26,933 nucleotides of DNA from Nitrospira sp. (GCA_015904045.1 JABMDG010000035.1:23582-50514), one strand, 5' to 3'. Positions 8,286 through 17,436 are shown, counted from the stretch's first letter. Numbers and translations are program-made. Notes: generated by a model not told the origin, from the sequence alone.

Positions 8286-10964
8286 TCACACCCATTGCGG
8301 CGCCTCTTCTTTCCCCACTTGACGCCCGGCAAACACGCCATAGAGTGCCGGCAAGACCACCAGTGTCAGAGCCGTCGAGGTAAAGAGTCCCCCAATCACG
8401 ACGGTCGCGAGCGGCCGCTGCACTTCGGCACCGATCCCCTGCGCCAGCGCCAGCGGCAAGAGACCGACCAGCGTGGTCATCATGGTCATCACGACCGGCC
8501 GAAGCCGCAGACTGCAGCCCGTCAGGATCGCCTCGTCGATCTGTTGTCCTTCATGGCGCAGTTGGTTGATATAGGAGACCAGCACGATGCCGTTCCCCAC
8601 CGCGAGGCCGAACAGCTCGATGAACCCGATCGAGGCCGGGACGCTCAGGTACTGTCCGCTCAACCACAGCGACACGATGCCGCCGATCAACGCGAACGGC
8701 AGATTGAGGATGATCAGGGTCGCGTATCGAAACGAATGGAAGGCCCAGAAGAGGAGGAAGAACACGAGGCCCAGCGTGATCGGCACAACGATCATGAGCC
8801 GCGCATTGGCCCGCTCCATGTTCTCGAACGCCCCGCCCCACACAACGGTATACCCTTCCGGCAGGCGGATCTGCGCTGCCAGCTTGGCCCGCCCTTCGTC
8901 CACGACGCCGCCGATGTCACGGCCGACGACGTTGAACCCGATGTAGATGCGGCGCTTCACATGCTCCCGGCTGATGCGGGCCGGCCCCTCCCGCATTTCG
9001 ATCGTCGCGAGGTCGCTCATTGGAATGAGTGCACCGGACGCGGACTTCACGCGGATCTCTCCGATGGCGGCGACGCTGTTCCGATACGGCTCAGGAAATC
9101 TCAGGGTGAGCTGAAACCGCCGCTCGCCTTCATAGACCTGCGTCGCCGCTTGTCCGCCGATCGCGGTGGTGACGATCTCCTGCACATCGGCCACGTTGAT
9201 GCCGAAGCGGGCGATCTTCTGCCGGTCGATGTCGATGATCAAATAGGGCTGGCCGGCGACTTGCTCGACCTTGAGGTCTTTGACGCCGTCGATCTGCCGG
9301 ATCAAGTCGGCGATTTCCTTCGCCTTGTCGTGAAGCACATCCAGATCGTCTCCGAACAGTTTGATGGCACATTGGGTCCTGATGCCGGAAATCAGTTCGT
9401 CCACCCGTTCCTGGATCGGCTGGCTCATGAGGACGGAGATGCCAGGAATCTCCGCCAGCTTGCGGCGGATGGCATCGGTCAAGGCCGATTGCGTCGTCGC
9501 AGTCTTCCACTGACTCCGGTCGTGCAATGACACGATCGGGTCGCTCTCGTACAGGTCTTCCGGATGATAGGGGATTTCAGCCCGTCCGATCCGGCTCACA
9601 GCCGCCTTCACTTCTGGGAATTCCATCATCACCCGCTGCGCCTGCTTCTCCAACTCGATGGACTCGGCCAGGGACACGCTCGGGAGTCTCACGACTTGCG
9701 GCGTCAGCGCCCCCTCCTCCAGGATCGGGATAAATTCCCGCCCCACGAACGGGACAAGGGCAAGACTGAGCAATACGATTGCCATCGAACCGGTCAGGAC
9801 GAGGCTCCGGTGTCCGAGAGCCCACTGCAACACCGGCAGATACCGCTGCTTCATCCAGAGCGTCAAATGCGTGTCCTTCGGATGGTCTCCGCGCAAGACC
9901 AGGGACGCCAACACGGGCGACAGGGTCAGTGTGATCACAACCGAGGCCAGGAGCGCGATCACCAGCGCGTAGGCCAGCGGCGCGAACATCTTTCCTTCCA
10001 TCCCTTCCAGCGTCATGAGCGGCAGGAAGACGACGCTGATGATTAAAATCCCGAAGAGGATCGGCCGGCCCACCTCCTTCGTGGCATGAAGAATAACCCT
10101 GAGCCTGCTCTCCTGCGACGCACCGCTGTGTTGGGCAAGGTGTCGGTACACGTTTTCCACGACGACGAGCGACCCGTCCGCGATCTCGCCGATGGCGATG
10201 GCCAGCCCGCCGAGCGTCATCAAGTTGGCCGAGAGTCCGAACCGTTTCATCACGATAAATGTGATGAGCGGGGTGACGATGAGCGAAACCGTCACGACGA
10301 CGGCGCTCCGGACATGGCCCAGGAAGAAAAAGAAAACGAAGACTACCAGTACGATCCCTTCGATCAACGCATCGCGCACCGTATGAATGGCGGCATTCAC
10401 GAGCTCAATGCGATCATAAAAAGGAATCAGCTTGGTTCCTGCCGGCAGGACATTGCCCTTCTGCAGATCCTCCATCTTGTCCTTGACCGCCTCGACCACC
10501 TGCCGGGCATTGCCGCCTCGAAGCATGAGGACCGTTCCGATCACGACCTCCCGCTCGCCATTGAGCACCACCGCGCCGTGACGAACAGCGTGGCCGATGC
10601 GGACTTCGGCGATGTCACGCACGAACACAGGCGTGCCGCCGACCTCCTTCACGATAATGGACTCGATGTCGCCCACGGTCTTGATCAGCCCGATTCCCCG
10701 GACGATCGAGCGTTCGGCATGGCGCTCCAACACGTTGCCGCCGACGTTGGCGTTGTTGTTCACCACCGCATCGTAGATCTGGTGGAGCGTCAAGTCGAAC
10801 TTGCGCAGCTTGGCCGGATCGACCAGCACCTGATACTGCTTCACAAATCCGCCCATCCCGTTCACATCGATGACGCCCGGCACGCGCTTGATCAACGGAC
10901 GAAGGACCCAGTCCTGGAGGGTACGCTGATCGGTCAACTCCTTCGCGCAGCTTGGCCGGATCAA
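8286..10964 (-). pseudogene. CusA/CzcA-family heavy-metal RND pump, C-terminal part of frame-broken gene
   Basis: This frame carries most of an HME-RND inner-membrane pump: the porter domain, TM helices 2-12 and the second periplasmic half. TM4 contains IAIGEIADGSLVVVEN, with the Asp and Glu of the proton relay. The C-terminal half has the family block LPEGYTVVWGGAFENM and many hydrophobic helices. Its apparent start is a TTG inside an out-of-frame repeat (10962-10964), so it is not a natural start. If one 142-bp repeat unit is removed, this part joins the N-terminal frame to give a 1043-aa protein, the normal length for the family. The metal is unknown; the TM4 pattern lacks the extra Asp of CzcA and is closer to CusA at that position. 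Confidence 0.8.
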
Positions 10965-11559
10965 CCAGAACCTGATACTGCTTCACAAATCCGCCCATTC
11001 CGTTCACGTCGATGACGCCCGGCACGCGCTTGATCAGTGGCCGCAGGACCCAATCCTGAAGGGTGCGCTGCTCGGTCAACTCCTTCTCAACGACGTGGGG
11101 ATCGGTCGCCGTCGCATGGGGCCCTTCGAGGTAATAGTGATACACCTCCCCTAGCCCCGTGGTGACCGGCGCCATCACCGGTTCGAGCCCGGGCGGCAAC
11201 CGCTCCTTTGCCGCCATAATCCGTTCGAGCACCAGTTGGCGGGCGAAATACACATCCACATCGTCTTCAAAGACGACCGTGATCTGCGAGAGCGCAAATT
11301 TGGAGAGGGAGCGGATCTCCGCAAGCCCGGGCAGCCCCGTTAACTGAAGCTCAAGCGGATAGGTGATGAAACGCTCGACTTCAACCGGCGAGAGCCCCGG
11401 CGCCTCGGTCAGTACCTGTACTTGGATGTTCGTCACGTCGGGGTAGGCGTCGATCGGAATGGACTGAAAGGCGAAGAGGCCGGCGACGGACAAGAGGCAG
11501 GCCAGGCCGATAACCAGAATCCGTTGCCGCAGCGAAAATTCCAGTAGAGAAGCGATCAT
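10615..11559 (-). pseudogene. CusA/CzcA-family RND pump, N-terminal part of frame-broken gene
   Basis: The frame opens with the family N-terminus (TM1, then IPIDAYPDVTNIQVQVLTEAPG, quoted here in part as PIDAYPDVTNIQVQ) and is authentic for 205 residues, up to VDPAKLR at 10945. It then enters the second repeat unit out of frame and reads about 109 meaningless residues to a stop at 10615. The ATG at 11559 overlaps the adaptor stop by 4 bases (ATGA), which indicates translational coupling. As written, the gene would make a truncated pump, unless the 142-bp repeat is an assembly error. No outer-membrane channel gene lies nearby. Confidence 0.8.
10803..11086 (-). repeat. 142-bp imperfect tandem repeat inside the RND pump gene
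   Basis: Unit 1 is 10945-11086 and unit 2 is 10803-10944. Aligned by eye they differ at 12 bases. Eleven differences are at synonymous positions and one changes Glu to Asp (LTEQRTLQDW against LTDQRTLQDW). Because 142 is not a multiple of three, having both units shifts the frame. The silent pattern means both units evolved under selection for the same protein before they were placed next to each other. Two paralogous pump genes, or two strain versions, were joined here by recombination or during assembly. Confidence 0.9.
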
Positions 11560-12803
11560 GGCGTGGGCTCGATCTTGTGCCGTTCCATCTCGGATTTGAG
11601 GGCGAAAGATCCCTTCGTCACAACCAGCTCTCCGGCGCTCACCCCGTCCAGCACCTGCACCTGGTCTCCCTGCTCCTGTCCCAACTTGACCGTTCTCGCC
11701 TCGAACTCGCCGATTCCTCGTTGCACGAATACGATTTTGCCGAGAGGGCCCTCTTGAACAGCCGCAAGCGGCACACTCAGCGCATCCGGATTTGACGCCG
11801 CATAGACGCGGATGATGGCAAACATTTCCGGCTTCAACAGCCGGTCAGGATTCCGCACCGTCACTCGCAGACGCATCGTGCGGGTGGCCGGATCGAGCAC
11901 GTCGCCGACATAGGTGATCGTTCCTTGAAAGATGGCATGGGGATAGGCGGCCAAGAGGACGTCGACTTTTTGCTCCTTCCGGATGAACTGCACATCCTTT
12001 TCCGGCACATTGCCGACCACCCATACATCATTCAGGTTCGCCACCGTGAAGAACTTCTGATGCGTTTCGACCACCTCGCCCCTCGTGATGTTGCGCATAA
12101 TGACTCGGCCGTCGAACGGTGCACGCAAGAGCACATCGGCCTTGATCGTATGCTCCCGATCCAGTCGCTCGATTTCGTCCTGTGGCACACCCAGCAGTTC
12201 CAAGCGACTCTTCGCCTCGCGCGCTTCGGCCTGCGCGGTCTTCATGACGGCTTCACGGCGCAGCAGCTCCGCCAGGCTCACGGCTTTGCCCTCGTACAGT
12301 TCCTTGGCCCGTGCATGCGCCAATTCCGCCTCGTACAATCTGGCCGCCGCCTTCAGGTAATCCCCTTCTGCCACTCCAAGATCCATACTGTGGAGCACCG
12401 CCAACAAGGCCCCCTTTTTCACATCCTGCCCGACATCAACAGACACCTTCACAACACGGCCGCGGATCAGAGTCGTGACTTCCGCCAATTCGTTCTCATT
12501 GGGTTGAACCGTTGCGGGAAATTCACGGTGCGTGAGCAGTTGCCCCCGACCGACCGGCGCAAGTTGGAGCGCCATCCGGGCTGACTCTTCCGGAGTCAGG
12601 CGAATATGCCCAGACTGAGCGTGGGGTGACGCCGGTTCGGGAGGGGAGACTTGGCGGGCCTTGTCCTCACAGGCCATCAGCCCTGCGACGATCGCGCACA
12701 CAGCGGCACCCAACAACAACCTACGTCCCGGCATTTCCTTAGAGTGGCGGTTCATCAAGATGCCGACTGTGAGCGCCGCTCTCCAGGTTTCCAGTGCAGT
12801 CAT
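11556..12803 (-). CDS. RND efflux periplasmic adaptor (CusB/CzcB, membrane-fusion protein), lipoprotein
   Basis: This is a 415-aa HlyD-type adaptor that links an RND pump to an outer-membrane channel. A hydrophobic stretch ends in the lipobox LMAC (Cys45 from this start), so it is a membrane-anchored lipoprotein. The lipoyl half-motifs flank an alpha-helical hairpin at roughly 120-240 (VKVSVDVGQDVKKGALLAVLH, given here in part as VDVGQDVKKGALLAVL), followed by the beta-barrel and membrane-proximal domains. The start is uncertain. The ATG at 12803 has AAGGGGA upstream, but ATGs at 12755 and 12734 give a more usual signal-peptide length. The last 4 bases overlap the pump gene start. Confidence 0.9.
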   Translation of the reverse strand: MTALETWRAALTVGILMNRHSKEMPGRRLLLGAAVCAIVAGLMACEDKARQVSPPEPASPHAQSGHIRLTPEESARMALQLAPVGRGQLLTHREFPATVQPNENELAEVTTLIRGRVVKVSVDVGQDVKKGALLAVLHSMDLGVAEGDYLKAAARLYEAELAHARAKELYEGKAVSLAELLRREAVMKTAQAEAREAKSRLELLGVPQDEIERLDREHTIKADVLLRAPFDGRVIMRNITRGEVVETHQKFFTVANLNDVWVVGNVPEKDVQFIRKEQKVDVLLAAYPHAIFQGTITYVGDVLDPATRTMRLRVTVRNPDRLLKPEMFAIIRVYAASNPDALSVPLAAVQEGPLGKIVFVQRGIGEFEARTVKLGQEQGDQVQVLDGVSAGELVVTKGSFALKSEMERHKIEPTP

Positions 12804-13018
12804 CAGCGCACACCCATCCCCTTTTCTGTATCCTCAGCATGTGACGTGCCTCGCAGGACACATTATTTCGGCGGTTTTATTGATGGGCATCGGGACTTTC
12901 GTAGCTTTTTGCCACGGCATCGAATTTCATCTGTGGTGAAATGCGACAGACCAACCCGACACGCTTAATTCTCCGATCGCCGATATGCGATACTGGTGCA
13001 CTGGAGGAGGGATTGGCT

Positions 13019-13963
13019 ATGGAAATCCGGGCGCAGTTCCCCAACGAGCAATCACTTGCCGGTGAGTTCACACGTCAAGCGGATGCGTTCCGAGAGCGGG
13101 TCACCGCCGACGGCAGTTCAGGCTATCCGGCGGAAGCCGGGCGCTATCACTTGTATGTCTCGTGGGCCTGCCCCTGGGCGCATCGCACGATTATCGTACG
13201 GAAGCTCAAGCAGCTCGAAGGCGTCATCGGCATGACCGTTGTGGACCCGATTCGCGACGAACAGGGTTGGGCATTCCGCGACGGCCCTGGGCATTCACTC
13301 GACCCCATCAACGGGTTTCATTTTCTCAGTGAGGCCTACAGAGCCACAGACCCGTACTATCGAGGACGCGTGACTGTTCCGGTACTTTGGGATACCCTCA
13401 CCAAACGCATCGTCACCAATTCCGATGACGACCTCATGCGCATCTTCAACAGCGAGTTCAATCGATTCACGGAGAGTGCGCTCGATCTCTGCCCGGACAA
13501 GCTGCGCAAGGAGATCAATGAACTCAACACCTTTATCTACGACAACGTGAACGATGGAGTCTATCGGGCAGGATTCGCCACATCGCAACGGGCCTATCAG
13601 CAGGCGGTCCTACGGCTGTTTGAGGCGCTGGATCAGCTCGACGCGCGTCTTGCAACCCGGCGCTATCTCTTCGGCGCGGACTTCGTCGAGACCGACTGGC
13701 GGTTGTTCGTGACGTTGATCCGGTTCGATGCCGTGTATCATGGCCATTTTAAATGCAACCTCAGGCGTATTGTCGATTATCCGCACCTCTTCGGCTATCT
13801 GAAAGATCTGTATCAGACCAACGGCATCGCGGCTACCGTGAACTTCGATCACATCAAGCGGCACTATTACCTCACCCATCACGAGATCAATCCCACCGGC
13901 CTCGTCCCCCTTGGCCCGGTCCAGGATCTGACCGCGGCTCATGGACGTGAGCGGTTGGGATAG
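13019..13963 (+). CDS. Glutathione S-transferase family, glutathionyl-hydroquinone reductase-like (YqjG/ECM4)
   Basis: This 314-aa protein has the xi-class GST layout: an N-terminal extension, a thioredoxin fold with the catalytic SWACPWAHR (Cys51), and an all-helical C-terminal domain. Family blocks are VVDPIRDEQGWAF, TVPVLWD, NSDDDLMRIFN and GADFVETDWRLFVTLIRFD. The family reduces glutathionyl-hydroquinones using glutathione. The frame is open from 12941, but the ATG at 13019 aligns with the family start and has GGAGGAGGG about 8 bases upstream. It is divergent from the RND adaptor, with 215 bp between them, and appears monocistronic. Confidence 0.9.
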   Translation: MEIRAQFPNEQSLAGEFTRQADAFRERVTADGSSGYPAEAGRYHLYVSWACPWAHRTIIVRKLKQLEGVIGMTVVDPIRDEQGWAFRDGPGHSLDPINGFHFLSEAYRATDPYYRGRVTVPVLWDTLTKRIVTNSDDDLMRIFNSEFNRFTESALDLCPDKLRKEINELNTFIYDNVNDGVYRAGFATSQRAYQQAVLRLFEALDQLDARLATRRYLFGADFVETDWRLFVTLIRFDAVYHGHFKCNLRRIVDYPHLFGYLKDLYQTNGIAATVNFDHIKRHYYLTHHEINPTGLVPLGPVQDLTAAHGRERLG

Positions 13964-13980
13964 TCAGTCCCGATCTTCTC

Positions 13981-14008
13981 AAGCTGTCAATAGAACTGGA
14001 CAGCCTTG
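13981..14008 (+). terminator. Possible weak terminator hairpin
   Basis: GCTGTC and GACAGC form a 6-bp inverted repeat with an 11-base loop, 20 bp past the stop of the GST-like gene. A T-rich stretch follows, but with no clean U-run. This is a weak call. Confidence 0.3.
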
Positions 14009-14169
14009 TGGCTCTTCTCCCCATTTGCCACGTTCGTCTCAGTGGTCAATCTGAAAAGTCCGTTTATTCTTAGCTGTTTGTAGAATTCACGGCCCGCAAC
14101 GAACGCGCATGAGAGTTGCTCACACTTCAAGTACGGGCGAGATCATCATCAAACAAAAGGAGTCATATT

Positions 14170-14250
14170 ATGGATATGCTGGGGATGTTCATTGGAGTGA
14201 TGTTTATACTTCTGGTCGGTGGACTAGTCGTCTATAAGAAATTCGCCTAG
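14170..14250 (+). CDS. Tiny single-span membrane protein (26 aa), paralog 1
   Basis: The ATG at 14170 follows AAAAGGAG by 7 bases. The 26 residues are almost one continuous transmembrane helix (MFIGVMFILLVGGLVVYKKF within it) with a basic C-terminal end. A second gene with the same layout lies at 16634-16711 on the other strand. Both begin MD-L-MFIGVM and share LVGG and VYK. The two being conserved, each with a strong ribosome-binding site, is good evidence that they are real genes. The family is not recognised; small subunits or regulators of membrane complexes are a usual role for such proteins. A strong terminator follows directly. Confidence 0.7.
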   Translation: MDMLGMFIGVMFILLVGGLVVYKKFA

Positions 14251-14258
14251 CCTATGCC

Positions 14259-14306
14259 GAAAAAAGAACGACGGCCATGACCCTGCGGGGTATGGCCGTC
14301 TCTTTT
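14259..14306. terminator. Bidirectional intrinsic terminator
   Basis: GACGGCCAT (14270-14278) pairs with ATGGCCGTC (14292-14300). Inner CCC/GGG pairs close a short loop. An A-run on the left (14259-14268) and TCTTTT on the right allow termination in both directions: the tiny membrane gene from the left and the universal stress protein gene from the right. Confidence 0.85.
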
Positions 14307-14337
14307 CCTGTGTTGTCTCTCGAGGGTTACGCCCTCC

Positions 14338-15183
14338 TTACCGTACAACCAAGACGGAACAGTCGCTCCGCTGCACAATCTTGATGGAGACGCTGCCTTG
14401 GAGGAACCGCGTAACCGCGCTACGCCCCTTCGCGCCGGTGACGATCAAATCTGGTTGTTCCCGACCCACTACTTTCATAATCTCATCCCCAGCGGGACCT
14501 ACCCGTGGAAACTCCCTGACACGATACCCGGCCTTTTCAAGTTTGGCCGTTTCCTGCGCGAGCAATTTCTCTCCCGCTTCCTTCACGACCGGATAACGGA
14601 GATACGGCATGACATGTACCAGCAGGATGACGACCGGGTCGGTGTCCTGCTGGATTCGGAATTGCTTGATGAGGAACTGCCGCGCCTTCTCCGATGCGGG
14701 AGAACCGTCCGTTGCGAATAAGATCCGTCTGATCGGCTTCGCCGCCTCCTTCACCACCAACACAGGACAGGAGGCATGGAGCGTCACAGCAGTGGAGACG
14801 CTGCCCATCATGAAGCGATCCAGCGTCCCCAGTCCACGGCTGCCCACGACCACCAGGCCGTTCCGTCCCGCATACTTGAGCAGCGCGTTCGCAATGGCTT
14901 CATGTTCCACGCGAACGGTACCCTTGAGCCCGAGTCCCTTCAGGCGTTGCTGCGTCTCCGCCACTACGCGCTTCGCTCGAGACTCCAAAAAATGCGTTGC
15001 CTCTCCCACATCCGGCTCGAATCCGCTGATGGATGGATGTGTCAAAAACGGAGCCGGCTCAGACTGGAGATCGAGACCGTGCACCCCGACGACGCTCGGC
15101 ACGGTGCGGAACGGAAGTTTCACGAGCCATTCAAGCGCCCACTCTCCATACTTCGATCCATCTATACCGACAACCGCTTTCAT
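14338..15183 (-). CDS. Universal stress protein, two tandem UspA domains
   Basis: This 281-aa protein has two UspA folds. The first runs from VVGIDGS (4-10) to the ATP-binding G-2x-G-9x-G(S) motif in GSRGLGTLDRFMMGS. The second runs from ILFATDGS to GAKGRSAVTRFLQGS. Both nucleotide motifs are intact, so it is likely an ATP-binding USP. It is cytoplasmic and typically induced in stasis or low oxygen. It belongs to a different subgroup from the two USPs at 20084 and 23778, which start IGVDWSDQAF. It is transcribed away from the MlaA gene and ends at the bidirectional terminator. Confidence 0.94.
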   Translation of the reverse strand: MKAVVGIDGSKYGEWALEWLVKLPFRTVPSVVGVHGLDLQSEPAPFLTHPSISGFEPDVGEATHFLESRAKRVVAETQQRLKGLGLKGTVRVEHEAIANALLKYAGRNGLVVVGSRGLGTLDRFMMGSVSTAVTLHASCPVLVVKEAAKPIRRILFATDGSPASEKARQFLIKQFRIQQDTDPVVILLVHVMPYLRYPVVKEAGEKLLAQETAKLEKAGYRVREFPRVGPAGDEIMKVVGREQPDLIVTGAKGRSAVTRFLQGSVSIKIVQRSDCSVLVVR

Positions 15184-15390
15184 CGCCTCATCTCCTTGTT
15201 AGAGATTCACCATCAAGCGTTGAGACACTGCAATGTTCATTCCCTACGGAAAGCCCGACCGCTTTCCAAGAATAACGGTCGCGACGGCGAGCCGGCAGAA
15301 ATAAATGGTTGGCGACGGGACCGGCCTTTTGGTAAAGTGCGCACTCGCTCGACGCCATGAGTTGAGCTGACAGGGGCACAGCGAAGAGGA

Positions 15391-16317
15391 ATGATGGCCG
15401 GGATAGACGAGCTGGCAATCCAGTTCAATCGACGACTAGGAGGGCTGGCTCTCACTGTTGCGCTGCTGACATTTTCCGGTTTTCCCACTCATGCCCTCTC
15501 AGGGGATCTTGCAGGCCTTCCCGTCGGCGACGTCAATGCAGCAGCCCCAACTGTTGCGGCTGCTGCTCAGGCTCCACTGTCAACGGCGGTTGGCGACAGC
15601 TCCTCGGAAGAACCCTTCGACCCCTTCGCGAAGGCGGGTGAGCTTCAACTCGAGGAATACGATCCCTGGGAACCAGTCAACACCAAAATTTTTGATTTTA
15701 ACTGGCAGCTCGATCGCTGGGTGCTGAAGCCGGTAGCGAAAGGTTACAACTATGTCGTTCCCGATATTGTCCAAGTCGGCGTGAGTAATATCTTCTACAA
15801 TAGTCGTGCAACCCCACGGTTTCTAAACAATATGTTTCAGGGCAAGTTCAAAGGAGCTGGGATCGAGGTTGGGCGATTTCTCATTAATACGACGGTTGGG
15901 ATCGGGGGATTTTTCGATGTCGCCCAACACTACTTCAAGCTGACGACACCGGAGGAGGATACGGGACAAACACTTGGATTTTATGGAGTTCCACCAGGTC
16001 CTTATCTCATGGTCCCAATTCTGGGACCATATACGGTTCGAGATCTTGCCGGCTATGCCGGAGACATCGCCCTTAATCCAATTTACTGGCTCATCCTGCC
16101 CACCATGCATAACATAGACGCCATTCCAACGGTGGTCTCTATCGATGAGCGGGCGGCCACGTATGCCATATCGATTGGCGCGCGTGCGACCGAAGTCGTC
16201 AACGAACGCTCCTTGAATCTGGAAAAGTTTCAGGGCGTCGAAGAATCCACTGTCGATCTCTATAGCGCCGTCCGCAATGCCTACCTGCAGAAGCGGGCGA
16301 AGGCCATTCAAGAATAA
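15391..16317 (+). CDS. mlaA: MlaA/VacJ-family outer-membrane lipid-asymmetry protein, without lipobox
   Basis: This 308-aa protein has the MlaA core: DPWEPVNTKIFDFN, then DRWVLKPVAKGYNYVVPD, FLNNMFQGKF, GRFLINTTVGIGGFFDVA, and the end of the doughnut fold at GPYTVRDLAGY. The family removes misplaced phospholipid from the outer leaflet of the outer membrane and passes it to MlaC. The N-terminus has a hydrophobic signal segment (about 17-32), but no cysteine occurs before the core. It would therefore be exported by signal peptidase I rather than lipidated, unlike E. coli MlaA. ATGs at 15391 and 15394 both lie just behind GAAGAGGA. No other mla gene is in the window. Confidence 0.9.
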   Translation: MMAGIDELAIQFNRRLGGLALTVALLTFSGFPTHALSGDLAGLPVGDVNAAAPTVAAAAQAPLSTAVGDSSSEEPFDPFAKAGELQLEEYDPWEPVNTKIFDFNWQLDRWVLKPVAKGYNYVVPDIVQVGVSNIFYNSRATPRFLNNMFQGKFKGAGIEVGRFLINTTVGIGGFFDVAQHYFKLTTPEEDTGQTLGFYGVPPGPYLMVPILGPYTVRDLAGYAGDIALNPIYWLILPTMHNIDAIPTVVSIDERAATYAISIGARATEVVNERSLNLEKFQGVEESTVDLYSAVRNAYLQKRAKAIQE

Positions 16318-16633
16318 GCTAGGCGACCCGCGCGATCTTTTTCGGCACTCCAAGTTCCCCTGAGCCCTCTCGCCCAACCCCCTCGCACTATTGGTGATTT
16401 CCGAGACGAATTCGGCACCTCTAAACCAGTCGCAGAAAGGCCCACCTCGGTTTGTTTTTCGAACTGCCTGAAAGTTAACGGAAGATTCGGAGAGGAATGA
16501 GTGCGCAATCAGGAGACAGACTTACACTCTCTCAACCACGTATCGCGAATGAGGGTTGCATCACACACCCCCCTCCTCCTGCGCCAAGTGGCAGTGCGCC
16601 GAACAACCGGTTACTGAATGGGGCCGGTATTTA
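16318..16633. other. Convergent intergenic region
   Basis: This lies between the ends of the MlaA-like gene (plus) and tiny membrane gene 2 (minus). A CTTTTT run occurs 20 bases past the MlaA stop, but only a 3-bp stem precedes it. Near the right end ACCGG and CCGGT arms could form a weak hairpin for the minus-strand transcript. A 46-codon plus-strand frame at 16497-16637 is not supported. I see nothing else. Confidence 0.35.
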
Positions 16634-16711
16634 CTAGGTCATCTTGTAAACTAGGATCCCGCCGACCAGGATCACCAGCATTACACCGATGAACATCACC
16701 AATGTATCCAT
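16634..16711 (-). CDS. Tiny single-span membrane protein (25 aa), paralog 2
   Basis: The ATG at 16711 has AAAGGAG 6 bases upstream and the TAG ends at 16634. The 25 residues form one hydrophobic helix, with core MFIGVMLVILVGGILVYK and a short C-terminal end. It is colinear with the 26-aa product of 14170-14250, with 15 to 16 identical positions by eye and no gaps. Codon differences between the two are more numerous than residue differences. It is a real but unrecognised small protein, probably in the inner membrane. Confidence 0.68.
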   Translation of the reverse strand: MDTLVMFIGVMLVILVGGILVYKMT

Positions 16712-16987
16712 GGCTACTCCTTTCGTTCGAACCGTTACGCAACGAAGTGGTGTACCATAGCAACCCCCGCAAGCCTGAGGGGCTCAATGCCTTCCTTTCT
16801 CTGGACGAAACCGGCAGCCATCACACCTTGATGCGACATCGCGCGATGGGCTGAACAGTTCGACCGATTCAGTCCGTCGGAGGTTGATTGCAAGCTTAAT
16901 TCTACTTACGCCTTCCGTTCTTGTCAAGATAAATTCTCGGCGTGGGAAAAATCACTCTCAAGACCCTCCTTCGCTCTGTTCTTAGTC

Positions 16988-17236
16988 CTAGTTCAGGCGA
17001 GACGTACCACGACCCGCGAAGTGCTTTTCGGCCTCTTCCCCGGCAAACCCTTTAAGACGATGGGCCTCGCGATGAGCGAGGATCACCGGATCGACCCGTT
17101 GGCCGCAGCTCACGCAGCGCCAATCAAACGAACCAAGCTCGAACACTTCTTCCGGCACCATCAACCCGCCACAGCGATGGCAGCGATCGGTAGACCCCTC
17201 GTGCCGAACGGCGGCTGTTCTTGCAACCTTGACCAT
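16988..17236 (-). CDS. Small zinc-ribbon protein
   Basis: This 82-aa protein has two CxxC knuckles, CHRCGG (Cys19, Cys22) and CVSCGQ (Cys41, Cys44), that would bind one zinc ion. A charged helical tail rich in His, Arg and Glu follows. The frame could start at a GTG at 17242, but AAGGAGGT sits 6 bases before the ATG at 17236, which decides for the ATG. The first knuckle style (CxxCGGLM) resembles small Nitrospira-type hypothetical proteins and transcription-factor-like ribbons. The function is unknown. It is divergent from the Hsp20 operon and shares its upstream region. Confidence 0.72.
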   Translation of the reverse strand: MVKVARTAAVRHEGSTDRCHRCGGLMVPEEVFELGSFDWRCVSCGQRVDPVILAHREAHRLKGFAGEEAEKHFAGRGTSRLN

Positions 17237-17380
17237 ATACACACCTCCTTCTTATGGCATGGCGTACCGTCCATGAGTTGGAATCTCGGAAAAGGATTCA
17301 TCGCCGCACCATTGACGAGGATGGAGATTCCCTGCATGCCCACCAGTCAAGAGCGATCGAATGGTGAAAGATTCCACAGT

Positions 17381-17436
17381 GCAGGAAACAGTCCTGCCCA
17401 GTAATGCGACAGCGTGCCGGCCGTCCGGGCAGGACT
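17381..17436. promoter_or_regulatory. Inverted-repeat cluster upstream of the Hsp20 operon
   Basis: Three arms are visible: GCAGGA (17381-17386), AGTCCTGCCC (17390-17399) and GGGCAGGACT (17427-17436). The second can pair with the third (10 of 10 bases, 27-base spacer) or with the first (6 bases, 5-base loop). It lies between two divergent genes. If the sigma-54-like promoter at 17507 is real, the centre of the repeat falls about 120 bp upstream of the start site, a usual place for an enhancer site. Alternatively it is an RNA switch. The function is inferred. Confidence 0.45.

Noticed and set aside
8241..11015. Long plus-strand open frames opposite the RND pump (about 429 and 309 codons)
   Set aside because: They are rich in His, Asp, Arg and Gln with no recognisable domain, and lie opposite an obvious membrane transporter.
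14170..14250. KdpF, CydX or CcoQ as identity of the tiny membrane protein
   Set aside because: Only size and hydrophobicity agree; no kdp, cyd or cco gene is in the window and no residues specific to those families are seen.
16497..16637. 46-codon plus-strand frame with a GGAGAGG site
   Set aside because: The protein is Pro-rich and low in information, overlaps the end of the conserved tiny membrane gene, and has no paralog or context support.
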